From JBGSMF01 sp041740315 (GTDB lineage Bacteria > Chloroflexota > Anaerolineae > Fen-1058), in assembly GCA_041740315.1 (NCBI GenBank), contig JBGSMF010000224.1, positions 1 through 52,429 on the forward strand: a stretch of DNA of 52,429 nt. The letters run 5' to 3'. This document shows positions 1-7,918 of this stretch, one piece after another; position 1 is the stretch's first letter; every line of letters starts with the position of its first letter. The notes under the pieces were generated by a model that saw nothing but the letters and a program-made list of their open reading frames with translations, made no database searches and had not been told where the DNA came from. The position numbers and the translations under genes were made by a program.

Positions 1-5
1 GGGCG

Positions 6-49
6 GTTCGTCGGGCGCGCTTTCGCGCGCAAAAGCGCGCACTACGAAC
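6..49. repeat. GC-rich inverted repeat at the left edge
   Basis: The arm gttcgt (6-11) pairs with acgaac (44-49). Between them are alternating gcgcgc blocks, including gcgcgc-aaaa-gcgcgc at 25-40. The structure lies just before the first ribosome binding site. It could be the terminator stem of an upstream gene cut off by the window edge, or a leader hairpin. No T-tract follows it, so a rho-independent terminator is not supported. Confidence 0.4.
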
Positions 50-75
50 GGCCTGCTAGACTGCAGGAGAAGGCT

Positions 76-858
76 ATGGCCAGCAAACGGATTTTGATTG
101 TTGATGACGAGCAGCGTACTTTGCTATTTTTGCGTGAAAGCTTGGCTGTGGCCGGCCTAGAGGCCGAGCTGGTGTGCGCCTCTACCCCCGAAGCCGCGCT
201 AGAAGCGTTCCAGCTCAAGCCGTTTGACTTGCTCGTCACAGACATTTGCTTGGTTGGGATGGATGGTGTAGAATTGTTAAGCCGGCTGCGTGAAATCAAG
301 CCGAGATTGCCAGCGATTTTGGTGAGTGGACAGAGCTCTACCACAACTGAAGCGCACATCCGCCAACTAGAGTCTGCCCGCTATTTTCGTAAACCATTTG
401 CTTTCGAGGAGTTTGTATTGGCCGTGGCAAACGCATTGCAGGAACCCCTATCCAACAGTGGTCACCCCTTGCCCCCCGCGGGACCAAACTGGCAAAGCTG
501 GCAACTAGAATCTGCCCAGCGGCGGCTGGCCAACCTGCTGCAAGACTCGGGCGCGCAAAGTGTGTGCCTGGCAGAAGCGCAGGGCAATATTATCACACAG
601 GTTGGGAACCAGTTGCCCAGCCTCGAACAATGGACCTCGCCCCCCGATATTGACGACAGCACGTTCAACTTTAGCTATCATCAAGGCCGCACGCACGACA
701 TCTATTCGGCCAAGGTTGGCGAAGGGATCTATCTCGTCATCACCTTTGGCCGAGATCAGCCATCCACGCGCATTGGGCGCATACTGCAGTACAGCCGGCG
801 CACTGCACAAGAGGTGGCGCGCATTTTGTATACACAAGCCGACGCAACTGTAACTTAG
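76..858 (+). CDS. Response regulator: REC domain fused to a Roadblock/LC7-like domain
   Basis: Cytoplasmic 260-residue protein. Residues 4-120 form a receiver domain: acidic pocket D10-D11, phospho-acceptor D56 in LLVTD, and Lys-Pro in the FRKPF segment. The C-terminal half (about 140-252) has no DNA-binding or enzymatic motif. Its pattern, with segments LAEAQGNIITQVG, IYSAKVGEGIYLVITFG and RIGRILQYSRRTAQEV, resembles Roadblock/LC7 (MglB-like) domains, which dimerise and often act on small GTPases. That assignment is by pattern only. An AGGAGAAGG-type ribosome binding site lies just before the ATG. It is the first of three REC genes preceding the kinase-like gene at 1829. No small GTPase gene is in the window, so the output partner is unknown. 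Confidence 0.85.
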   Translation: MASKRILIVDDEQRTLLFLRESLAVAGLEAELVCASTPEAALEAFQLKPFDLLVTDICLVGMDGVELLSRLREIKPRLPAILVSGQSSTTTEAHIRQLESARYFRKPFAFEEFVLAVANALQEPLSNSGHPLPPAGPNWQSWQLESAQRRLANLLQDSGAQSVCLAEAQGNIITQVGNQLPSLEQWTSPPDIDDSTFNFSYHQGRTHDIYSAKVGEGIYLVITFGRDQPSTRIGRILQYSRRTAQEVARILYTQADATVT

Positions 859-860
859 GA

Positions 861-949
861 CTAAGGATTAAATAACTTGCTCATCTATAGCTCGTTTTGC
901 CCGTATTTCGGCGTCACTGTGGGCAAGTTATTTAATTTCCAATCCTTAG
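861..949. repeat. Long imperfect inverted repeat between two REC genes
   Basis: The left arm 861-880 starts ctaaggatta and its complement is found at 923-949. The right arm carries a 7-base insertion (936-942) that splits the match into 13 and 7 paired bases. The loop is about 42 bases and holds a second small stem, ttgccc (897-902) with gggcaa (921-926). The flanks are similar: acttagga (853-860) on the left, acttgga (950-956) on the right. It could be a decayed miniature transposable element or a transcribed hairpin that sets the ratio of the REC messages. Confidence 0.6.
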
Positions 950-964
950 ACTTGGAGCAAATCT

Positions 965-1339
965 ATGGCGGGTGAAACCATACTCTATATCGAGGATAAT
1001 CCAGGCAACCGAATGTTGATACGCCGCATCCTGGAAGCAGAGGGCTATACGGTTATAGAAGCCGTAGATGGCCCCCAGGGACTGGAAAGGGCCGAGCACA
1101 TGACCCCCGATCTGATACTGATGGATATCAACCTGCCGGGGATTGATGGCTATGAATTAACCGGCCTTTTGAAAAAGTTGGAACACATCGCTTGCGTGCC
1201 TGTCATCGCCATGACAGCCAATGTGATGAAAGGCGACCGCGAAAAAACCTTGGCGGCAGGCTGCGATGGATACATTCAAAAGCCCGTAGATGTAGATCAG
1301 CTACCACTAGACATTGCGCGTTTTTTAAAGGGAGTGTAA
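965..1339 (+). CDS. Single-domain response regulator (DivK/CheY-like REC)
   Basis: A stand-alone receiver protein of 124 residues, the usual family length. The acidic pair is E10-D11, the phospho-acceptor is D54 in LILMDINLPG, the switch Thr is T84 in IAMTAN, and the conserved Lys is K106 in YIQKPV. All catalytic residues are intact, so it should accept phosphate from a histidine kinase. The MDxxLPGxDG segment and the GDREKTLAAGCDGYIQKP tail match the REC type that accompanies hybrid kinases. A GGAG lies about 8 bases before the ATG. It has no output domain and probably acts by protein-protein contact. The next REC gene starts 4 bp after its stop, indicating co-transcription. Confidence 0.92.
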   Translation: MAGETILYIEDNPGNRMLIRRILEAEGYTVIEAVDGPQGLERAEHMTPDLILMDINLPGIDGYELTGLLKKLEHIACVPVIAMTANVMKGDREKTLAAGCDGYIQKPVDVDQLPLDIARFLKGV

Positions 1340-1343
1340 GGGT

Positions 1344-1781
1344 ATGAACAAATCTGCTCAAAACAAACCCGTCTCCATTGACCCCCACGATGCACATGTC
1401 CTGGTTGTCGAGGACAATTTGCAGAATTTTGTTTTGGTGGCGCGCCTGCTGGCTTTTTTAGGCGTCAAGCAATGCCAGTGGAAAGCCTCGGGTTGGCAGG
1501 TGCTGGAATTTGCAGACTCGATGCCGCGGGTAGATCTGGTGTTGCTTGATATTCACATTCCAGATGAAGACGGCTATGCCGTGCTGGCCCGATTGCGCGC
1601 CGACCCGCGCATGTCTCAAACCCGCATCGTCGCCGTCACGGCCGATTCAGGCGCCGACTCGATGGAACGCGCTCGCAAATCGGGCTTTGATGGCTTTATC
1701 GCCAAGCCGCTCGATCCAGACGTGTTCCCAGAACAGATCCGGCATATTCTAGCTGGCGAAAGCATATGGGCAAGCAGGTGA
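1344..1781 (+). CDS. Single-domain response regulator with short N-terminal extension
   Basis: A 145-residue protein. Residues 1-17 form a polar extension, then a receiver domain spans about 18-138: acidic pair E23-D24, phospho-acceptor D69 in LVLLDIHIP, T99 in IVAVTAD, and K121 in FIAKPL. All receiver residues are present. It begins 4 bp after the previous REC gene and is followed 47 bp later by the kinase-like gene, so the three REC proteins and that sensor are probably expressed together. It lacks an output domain. The two lone REC proteins differ enough in their surface helices to suggest different partners, though this cannot be tested from sequence alone. Confidence 0.9.
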   Translation: MNKSAQNKPVSIDPHDAHVLVVEDNLQNFVLVARLLAFLGVKQCQWKASGWQVLEFADSMPRVDLVLLDIHIPDEDGYAVLARLRADPRMSQTRIVAVTADSGADSMERARKSGFDGFIAKPLDPDVFPEQIRHILAGESIWASR

Positions 1782-1828
1782 GTTGAGGTTGAATACATGC
1801 AACCCACCTGCACAGGACGGCAGTAACT

Positions 1829-4210
1829 GTGGCAGTCTCAAGCATAACACAGTCCAAGCCATCCCCCTCCATCGCTCCGGCCCGGCAACGCGTGCCGCAG
1901 GCAGGGATGCGTGGCGGCCTGGGGCGCACTTTGCTCACTGCATTTCTAATATTGGCCATCGGCCCCCTCAGCCTGGTAGGCTACCTGGCCTTTGATCAGG
2001 TACGCATTGACCAACAACAACGTGTGCTCGACCGCTTGGCATTGGTGGCCAATCTGACCGTGGCTCAACTGGAGGATTGGGCCGAAGGGAGAGTGTTTAG
2101 CCTGGCGTTGATTGCCAACAGCCCAATCATCAACGAACTCATCACCTGGTTTGAAGAGCATCCTTCCACAACTAACATACCAACTGGCAGGCTGCCTATC
2201 ACAATATCACAATCGCAGGACTTGGAATCTGTTTGGCTATACAATACACAGTCAGGCCAGATGTGGCCTATTGCAGGGAATAGCTCAAACTGGCAAGCAG
2301 ACCAGATTTTACCTGCCCAGGAGCGTTTCCCCCAGGCAATCAAGTTTACAGTGCACTCGGATGGCAAAGCGCGCTTTGTCATCACCCAACCTATTAACCT
2401 TGCCGGCAAAGTAAACTTTTATCTGGTGGGCGTAGCCAAAATGCCAGAACGGTTCTTTACTAGCAAACTATTGAACAATCCAGCCAGCACCGAGCGGCTG
2501 TACTTTGCCAGCCAGAGTGGCAAGGTTTTTTCTCTGAGCGGCGAGCCTATGGATACGCCCCCCACGCTAGAGGCGCTTCGCATGCTGGAGGCGGCCAAGC
2601 TTTCGATCCAGCCTTATCGCGCCATGAAAGATGGGCAAGGACTGTACACCAATTATGCCGGCGTGGCCGTGCTAGGAGCATATCACTGGCTGGATGATAT
2701 TGGCTGTGCGGTGGTAGCCGAGCAGGACCAAACCAGCGTTGTGACAGTCAGTGACCGCTTTGCAGCCGGGTTGATTGCCGCCATCTTGGCTGTGTCACTG
2801 CTGACCGCCATCATCGCCGCCGTGGTGACACGCCAGGTGACACGCCCCATTGTGCGCCTGAGCGAAGTAGCTCTGCGCATGGCCGAAGGCGATCTATCGC
2901 AGCGGGTGGTAATTGACCGGCGAGACGAGATTGGCATTTTGGCGCACGTGTTCAATAAAATGGCCGCCGACCTGGGCGAATTATACGCCGGGCTGGAAAG
3001 AAAAGTAGCCGAGCGCACCAGTGAGTTGCAGGCCGCCAAAGAGCAGATTCAATACCACGCCTGGCAACTGTCTATCAGCGCCGAGGTGGGCCGCATCACC
3101 ACTTCTATTCTGGATTTGGACACATTATTGGACAAAGCGTCACATCTCATACGTGATGCGTTTCAACTCGATCATGTCGGGATTTACCTGCTAGACAGCT
3201 CGCGCCGTATAGCTTTTTTGCGCGAAAGCGCCGGGCGAGCTGTGCCCGACTATGAAAGACAACTGCACGCAGGCGGCACGCACCCGGTGAGCCAGGTGGT
3301 TTTGCACGGGCTGCCGGTTGCGTGCACTAAAACAGCCGATCAAGACGGCAGCCAGTGCCAGCAGTTGGTGCTGCCGTTAATCTTGGGCAAACGGGTGATT
3401 GGAGCGCTAGACTTGACCAGTTATGACCCAATAGGCTTTAGCGAGTCGGACCAACAGGTCTTGCAGGCATTGGCCGGCCAGTTGACGGTGGCGGTTGAAA
3501 ATGCGCGCGCCTACGGCCGAGAACACGCCATCGCCGATGAAATGCGCGAGGTAGACCGGCTGCGGGGGCAATTCCTGGCCCGCATGTCGCACCAGTTGGC
3601 AACCTATCTGAACAACGTCATCGGCTTTTCGCAAATCTTGCTCAAGGGGCTAGATGGGCCGCTCACCGAGCTGCAGGCCAAGGATTTGGCAGCCATCCAC
3701 CAAAGCGGCCAGCAACTGCAACAACTGCTCAACGACATTCTGGAATTGGCCAACCTAGAAGTAGGCGCTATTGACATCAACCCGGCCCAAGTCAATTTGG
3801 ATGACCTGATCAGCGACTTGCGGACAACCCTGCCTTCCGCCTTGGTCAACCCACAGTTGCAGCTAGACATTCAAGCGGAACAGGCCCTGCCCATTCTACT
3901 GGCCGACGCCGACCGCTTGCGGCAGGTATTGACCAACCTGGTGGTGACAGCCGCCGAAAAAAGCCACGAAGGGATCATTCGGCTGTGTGTGACAAGCGAC
4001 AAAGACCATGTGCAATTTGTGGTCAATGCGCCAGTCGAGTTGGATAGCACAGAAGGCAGCCAGGGCATTAGCCTGGCCCTGTCGCGCCGCTTGATCGAGC
4101 TGCACGACGCGCGCCTGCGCGTGGAACAGTACGAAGGCGCAATCACATTCAGTTTCAGCCTGGCCACCAGCCGCAAGGTTGAAACCGACAAAAAGGAGCC
4201 TGGCCTATGA
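1829..4210 (+). CDS. Cache-HAMP-GAF sensor with degenerate histidine kinase core
   Basis: Membrane sensor of 793 residues starting at GTG, with AGGA at 1813-1816; an in-frame ATG at 1907 is possible. Order: TM1 about 33-53, extracytoplasmic Cache-like region 54-308, TM2 311-335, HAMP 336-388, coiled coil, GAF about 410-560, HisKA-like 578-645, HATPase-like 690-785. It is the only kinase-like protein in the window, but its motifs are damaged. The H-box keeps H588 yet reads SHQLATYLN instead of SHELRTPLN. The key N-box Asn is T707 (LTNLVVTAA). The DxGxG motif is missing (NAPVEL in its place). The glycine-rich lid reads SQGISLAL. It may be a pseudokinase that dimerises or accepts phosphate without binding ATP. 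It overlaps the next gene by ATGA. Confidence 0.88.
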   Translation: MAVSSITQSKPSPSIAPARQRVPQAGMRGGLGRTLLTAFLILAIGPLSLVGYLAFDQVRIDQQQRVLDRLALVANLTVAQLEDWAEGRVFSLALIANSPIINELITWFEEHPSTTNIPTGRLPITISQSQDLESVWLYNTQSGQMWPIAGNSSNWQADQILPAQERFPQAIKFTVHSDGKARFVITQPINLAGKVNFYLVGVAKMPERFFTSKLLNNPASTERLYFASQSGKVFSLSGEPMDTPPTLEALRMLEAAKLSIQPYRAMKDGQGLYTNYAGVAVLGAYHWLDDIGCAVVAEQDQTSVVTVSDRFAAGLIAAILAVSLLTAIIAAVVTRQVTRPIVRLSEVALRMAEGDLSQRVVIDRRDEIGILAHVFNKMAADLGELYAGLERKVAERTSELQAAKEQIQYHAWQLSISAEVGRITTSILDLDTLLDKASHLIRDAFQLDHVGIYLLDSSRRIAFLRESAGRAVPDYERQLHAGGTHPVSQVVLHGLPVACTKTADQDGSQCQQLVLPLILGKRVIGALDLTSYDPIGFSESDQQVLQALAGQLTVAVENARAYGREHAIADEMREVDRLRGQFLARMSHQLATYLNNVIGFSQILLKGLDGPLTELQAKDLAAIHQSGQQLQQLLNDILELANLEVGAIDINPAQVNLDDLISDLRTTLPSALVNPQLQLDIQAEQALPILLADADRLRQVLTNLVVTAAEKSHEGIIRLCVTSDKDHVQFVVNAPVELDSTEGSQGISLALSRRLIELHDARLRVEQYEGAITFSFSLATSRKVETDKKEPGL

Positions 4211-6171
4211 CATGGCTTTCTTGGCTAGATATCGTCGCCTCCGCCATTTCTGCGGTGATCGCCACAGCGCTTGTATTGGTCGTGCTCGGCGCTGACGCAA
4301 AACGGGCAGTCAATATTTTCTTTGGCCTATTTGCCCTGGCGGGCGCGGCGTGGGCCGCCATGCGCCCTATTGTCGTCATAACCGAGGCGATGAATAACGA
4401 CAGCGCCTCTAAGCTTTGGCAAGAACAAAGCGCCTTTAGTTTTGGCGTTATGTCGGTATGCTTGTTCTTTTTCACCGTCCTCTACATCAACCGCCGCAGC
4501 AGATGGACCGATCTATTTGGGGCAATAGGCGTCCTTTTGCTTATTGTGTCACTACTTTTTACACCCCTACGCAACTCTTTGGTCGCCAATGTATGGACGG
4601 ACACCAAGTACGGCGTTGTAGATTTTAAACTTGGCGCTTGGGGATATGCCAGCGGCAGTATCGTTGCCGTCTACCTTATCTGGTGTTTGGCCTTGTTCTT
4701 GCAAAACCGCCGTCAACTATCGGGCTTTTTCCCTCTAGGTGTAGGCGTGCTGCTGGGCGGCTTGATTCTTCGCATATTCTTTTCTGGACTTCCAATCACC
4801 TCCGTCACAGCGGCGTTCAGCATTGGCATCATAGGTTATGCTGTGGTCCGCCAGCAGTTCCTCAACCCGCTGCGCGAACTGACTACCGAGCTAGAGCGCA
4901 AAGTGGAAGAACGAACGCAAGAACTGGCGGCTACGGCGGCGCAATTAAAGGAAAGCAATGAGGACCTGGCGCGCCGCTCTATGCAAATGCAAACATTGTT
5001 CGACCTGGGGCGCGCCGCCGGCGCCAGCCTAAACCCTAACGAACTGATGCAGCAAGCAGTAGACCTGATCTGCGAACGCTTTGGCTACTATTTTGCCGGC
5101 ATTTACTTGTTGGATACAGAGGGCCAAGAACTGGTGCTGCGCGCCGGTCGCGGCGAAGCAGGCCAGCGCATGGTAGAAGGCAGATACAAGCTGGGCGTCG
5201 GCAGCCAATCTATGGTGGGCTGGACAAGCGCCAACCGCCAAGCCCGCATTGTGCAACAAGCCAGCCAGGAAACCATCCGCGTGGCGGACCCGCTGCTTCC
5301 AGACACGCGTTCGGAAATTACCTTGCCCCTCCTGGCTGGCAACAAGCTTATTGGCGTGCTGGGTGCGCAGAGTCTGCAAGAAAATGCCTTTAGTGAACAA
5401 GACATTACTATTCTGCAAGCCCTGGCCGATCAACTAGCTGCGGCGCTACAGAACGCACTGCGGTTTCAAGAGACCCAAACAACACTGGGCAAGGCCGAAA
5501 CCCTCTACGAGGCCAGCCGCCGCCTGGCTACCACCACCACCCCCATTGAAGTAGCCAACGCCATCATTGCCAGCGTGGCTTCTACTGGCGCCGATGGCTG
5601 CGTGGTGGTCCAGTTCGAGTTTAGCCATACCGGCGAACCGGAAGCGCTGCTCTACCTGGGCGCGTGGCGGCGCGACCGCGCCCCAATGTTCCGGCCCGGT
5701 TTGCGGCTGCCCATGAGCCAAAGCCCCTTTCCCTTTGAAATGGTCAGCAAGTTTTGGGCCGTGCCCGATGTTAGAGAAGATGAAAGCCTGCCAGAGCAAT
5801 CGCGCCAGGTGTACGAAGCCACCGACGTGCGCGCCCTGGTCAATATCCCGCTGCAAACCAAAGACAAGGTTATCGGCCAGGTGGTGGTTCTGCGCAACAC
5901 GGCCGGACCCTTTGCCGATACGGCCATGCGCCTGTACGAAATGCTGAGCGACCAGGCCGCTGTGACGCTAGAACGCGCCAGCCTGCTCGATGTCACCAGC
6001 CGGCAAGCTAAAGAAGAGGCCACCCTGCGCGTCGTCGGCGACCGCGTCAGCCGGGCAATGGATGTTGAAACCGTGCTGCGCAGCGCCGCCGAAGAATTGC
6101 AGCAGGCGCTTCAGGCTACCGCCACTTTCATAGAGTTGGCGCCAGAGCCACACGCCGAGCAGAGGCCCTAG
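4207..6171 (+). CDS. Seven-TM sensor with two GAF domains
   Basis: A 654-residue membrane protein. Seven hydrophobic segments fill residues 4-213, resembling the N-terminal 7TM region of some histidine kinases. A segment beginning NPLRELTTELE (about 219) opens a coiled coil to about 265. GAF1 spans about 262-422 and carries GVGSQSMVGW and DTRSEITLPL. GAF2 spans about 431-597 and is full length, unlike the short second GAF of most neighbours. The shared C-terminal cap (about 602-645, MDVETVLRSAAEELQQAL) ends the protein. There is no kinase, cyclase or other output domain. AAGGAG at 4193-4198 supports the ATG, which overlaps the previous stop by four bases. Its membrane region resembles that of the gene at 31146, 25 kb away. 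Confidence 0.88.
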   Translation: MTWLSWLDIVASAISAVIATALVLVVLGADAKRAVNIFFGLFALAGAAWAAMRPIVVITEAMNNDSASKLWQEQSAFSFGVMSVCLFFFTVLYINRRSRWTDLFGAIGVLLLIVSLLFTPLRNSLVANVWTDTKYGVVDFKLGAWGYASGSIVAVYLIWCLALFLQNRRQLSGFFPLGVGVLLGGLILRIFFSGLPITSVTAAFSIGIIGYAVVRQQFLNPLRELTTELERKVEERTQELAATAAQLKESNEDLARRSMQMQTLFDLGRAAGASLNPNELMQQAVDLICERFGYYFAGIYLLDTEGQELVLRAGRGEAGQRMVEGRYKLGVGSQSMVGWTSANRQARIVQQASQETIRVADPLLPDTRSEITLPLLAGNKLIGVLGAQSLQENAFSEQDITILQALADQLAAALQNALRFQETQTTLGKAETLYEASRRLATTTTPIEVANAIIASVASTGADGCVVVQFEFSHTGEPEALLYLGAWRRDRAPMFRPGLRLPMSQSPFPFEMVSKFWAVPDVREDESLPEQSRQVYEATDVRALVNIPLQTKDKVIGQVVVLRNTAGPFADTAMRLYEMLSDQAAVTLERASLLDVTSRQAKEEATLRVVGDRVSRAMDVETVLRSAAEELQQALQATATFIELAPEPHAEQRP

Positions 6172-6183
6172 TGAGGTAAAGCC

Positions 6184-7905
6184 ATGGGAACACATCAAGC
6201 CCTAGATACAAGCAGCCCAAGCCAGTCTGAATTACAAGCCTGGCGCACCAACGCGCTCAACACCTTGCTGAATACAATTGCAGTGGGCGCTTTGCTGCCA
6301 ATTTTATACGTCATTTATAACGCGCTTCAGGCCCCCTCGCAGCAACTGACTGGCGCGCTGATTTTTGTAGGGTGCTACCTGCTCATCATAGTGCTGGCTA
6401 TCTTTCGTTCGCTGGGCACAAGTGCGCGTGTTTGGGTGGCAGTGCTCATTGCCTACGCTGCAGGGACTCTGGCCTTTATGCGAGGCGGCCTGGCAGGCGA
6501 TGGCAGAGTCTACATTCTGGCCTTGCCGGTCATGACGTTCGTCTTGATCGGCGTCAAGTCTGGACTGGCGACCACTATGCTCAGCATGGCGATTTATATC
6601 ACCTTTTTGCTGCTGGCGCATTTCGGCGAGATGGACAAGATGCTGGTCTTTAGGAGCAATCCTACCGACTTGGCAGAATGGACAGACGCCGGGTTAAATG
6701 TTGCCATGATGTTAGCGCCTATTTCAATATTGCTGTGGCGCTTTATCCGCTTTCACGAAAAAACGCTGGACGCAGAGCGCGCGGCCACGCAGCAATTGGC
6801 CGAAAGCTCTACCCGGCTGCGCCGGCAAGCGCAGGAGCAAGAAGAAACCACCCGCCTGTTGGCCGAACGGAGCGAGGCGCTCTCGATTGCAGCCGAGGTG
6901 TCCCAGCAACTTGCGGCTCTCACCAACGAGCAAGAATTGATTGACCGCTTTGTGGGCCTGATTGGAGAGCGATTCCGCCTCTACCATGTGGGAATATTCT
7001 TGCCAGATGCCCAGCGAAAAAGCCTGGTCTTGCGCGCCGCCTCTTCAGAGGGGGGCCGCCAGATGATCCAAGAAAAATACCAGCTGGCAACCAACGCCAG
7101 AGAGCCAGTTGCCCAGGCTGCCCAGAACCCCGCTGCCGCCAGCGCTGCCACACGCGTGATCCAGGCCATGCCGCAACTGCCCAAGAGCCAATGGCGGGTG
7201 GCGCTGCCCTTGCAAGCGGGCCAAGACCTGCTGGCCGTTCTGGATATACACTCTAGCAGCGCCCAACCGCCGGCCCAAGAGCAAATCGGCGTGCTGCGCA
7301 CCCTGGCCGATCAGTTGACGGTGGGCCTGCAAAACGCCCGGCTCTTTGCCCAAACCCAAGCCAGCCTGGAAGAATTGACCGGCGTATATCGTTCGATGAC
7401 GGCCGATGCCTGGCAGCAATTTATCCGGGCCCAACCGGGCATCAACCGCTACCAGGCCGGTGGATTGCAACTGCCCGAGCAAGCCTGGCAAACTCTGTTT
7501 GCCCAGGCCAAAGCTGAGGGGCAGTCTGTCAGCGCCCGCGGCGCACAAGGGGCCGAAGCGCAGCATTTGTTGGCAGTGCCAATCAAACTGCGCGGCATTC
7601 CCATCGGCGCTATCGGCTTTCACCGTCCAGAACAAGCCGGCGAGTGGCAGCCCGACGAAATCGCCTTGGCCGAACGGGTGGCCGAGCGGGCCGGCATTGC
7701 CTTGGAAAATGTGCGCCTGGTAGAAGATGCGCGCCAGCGGGCCGCCCGCGAACAATTGTTGAGCATGGTGACAGCCCGCGTGCGCTCTGGGTTGACGCTT
7801 GAACAAGTGCTCAATAACACTGCCCGCGAAGTGGGGCAGGCAATGAATGCTGCCCGGGTGGCCGTGCAATTGCACTTGCCAGATGAGCAGAATCCATTGT
7901 CGTGA
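6184..7905 (+). CDS. Multi-pass membrane sensor with two GAF domains
   Basis: A 573-residue protein with about six transmembrane segments between residues 24 and 188, a coiled coil (190-238), GAF1 (about 240-388), a short GAF2 (about 400-512) and the shared C-terminal cap (515-565). GAF1 begins normally (FRLYHVGIFLPD), but its middle is unusual: the neighbours' GHKxxxGxxMIGW and PxTRSE blocks are replaced by an Ala/Gln-rich stretch before WRVALPLQAG, so its pocket is probably different or lost. GAF2 keeps the ending ENVRLVED followed by RQRAAREQL. GAGG at 6173-6176 is 7 bases before the ATG. There is no catalytic domain. It follows the previous gene by 12 bp. Confidence 0.85.
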   Translation: MGTHQALDTSSPSQSELQAWRTNALNTLLNTIAVGALLPILYVIYNALQAPSQQLTGALIFVGCYLLIIVLAIFRSLGTSARVWVAVLIAYAAGTLAFMRGGLAGDGRVYILALPVMTFVLIGVKSGLATTMLSMAIYITFLLLAHFGEMDKMLVFRSNPTDLAEWTDAGLNVAMMLAPISILLWRFIRFHEKTLDAERAATQQLAESSTRLRRQAQEQEETTRLLAERSEALSIAAEVSQQLAALTNEQELIDRFVGLIGERFRLYHVGIFLPDAQRKSLVLRAASSEGGRQMIQEKYQLATNAREPVAQAAQNPAAASAATRVIQAMPQLPKSQWRVALPLQAGQDLLAVLDIHSSSAQPPAQEQIGVLRTLADQLTVGLQNARLFAQTQASLEELTGVYRSMTADAWQQFIRAQPGINRYQAGGLQLPEQAWQTLFAQAKAEGQSVSARGAQGAEAQHLLAVPIKLRGIPIGAIGFHRPEQAGEWQPDEIALAERVAERAGIALENVRLVEDARQRAAREQLLSMVTARVRSGLTLEQVLNNTAREVGQAMNAARVAVQLHLPDEQNPLS

Positions 7906-7909
7906 GAGC

Positions 7910-7915
7910 GAGGGA
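7910..7915 (+). promoter_or_regulatory. Ribosome binding site deciding the start of the sensor at 7919
   Basis: GAGGGA lies just before the ATG at 7919. The frame is open further upstream to 7847, but that part overlaps the end of the previous gene and encodes a Cys-rich stretch unlike the family. The site supports the shorter start, although the spacing of about 3-4 bases is tight. Confidence 0.6.
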
Positions 7916-7918
7916 CTA

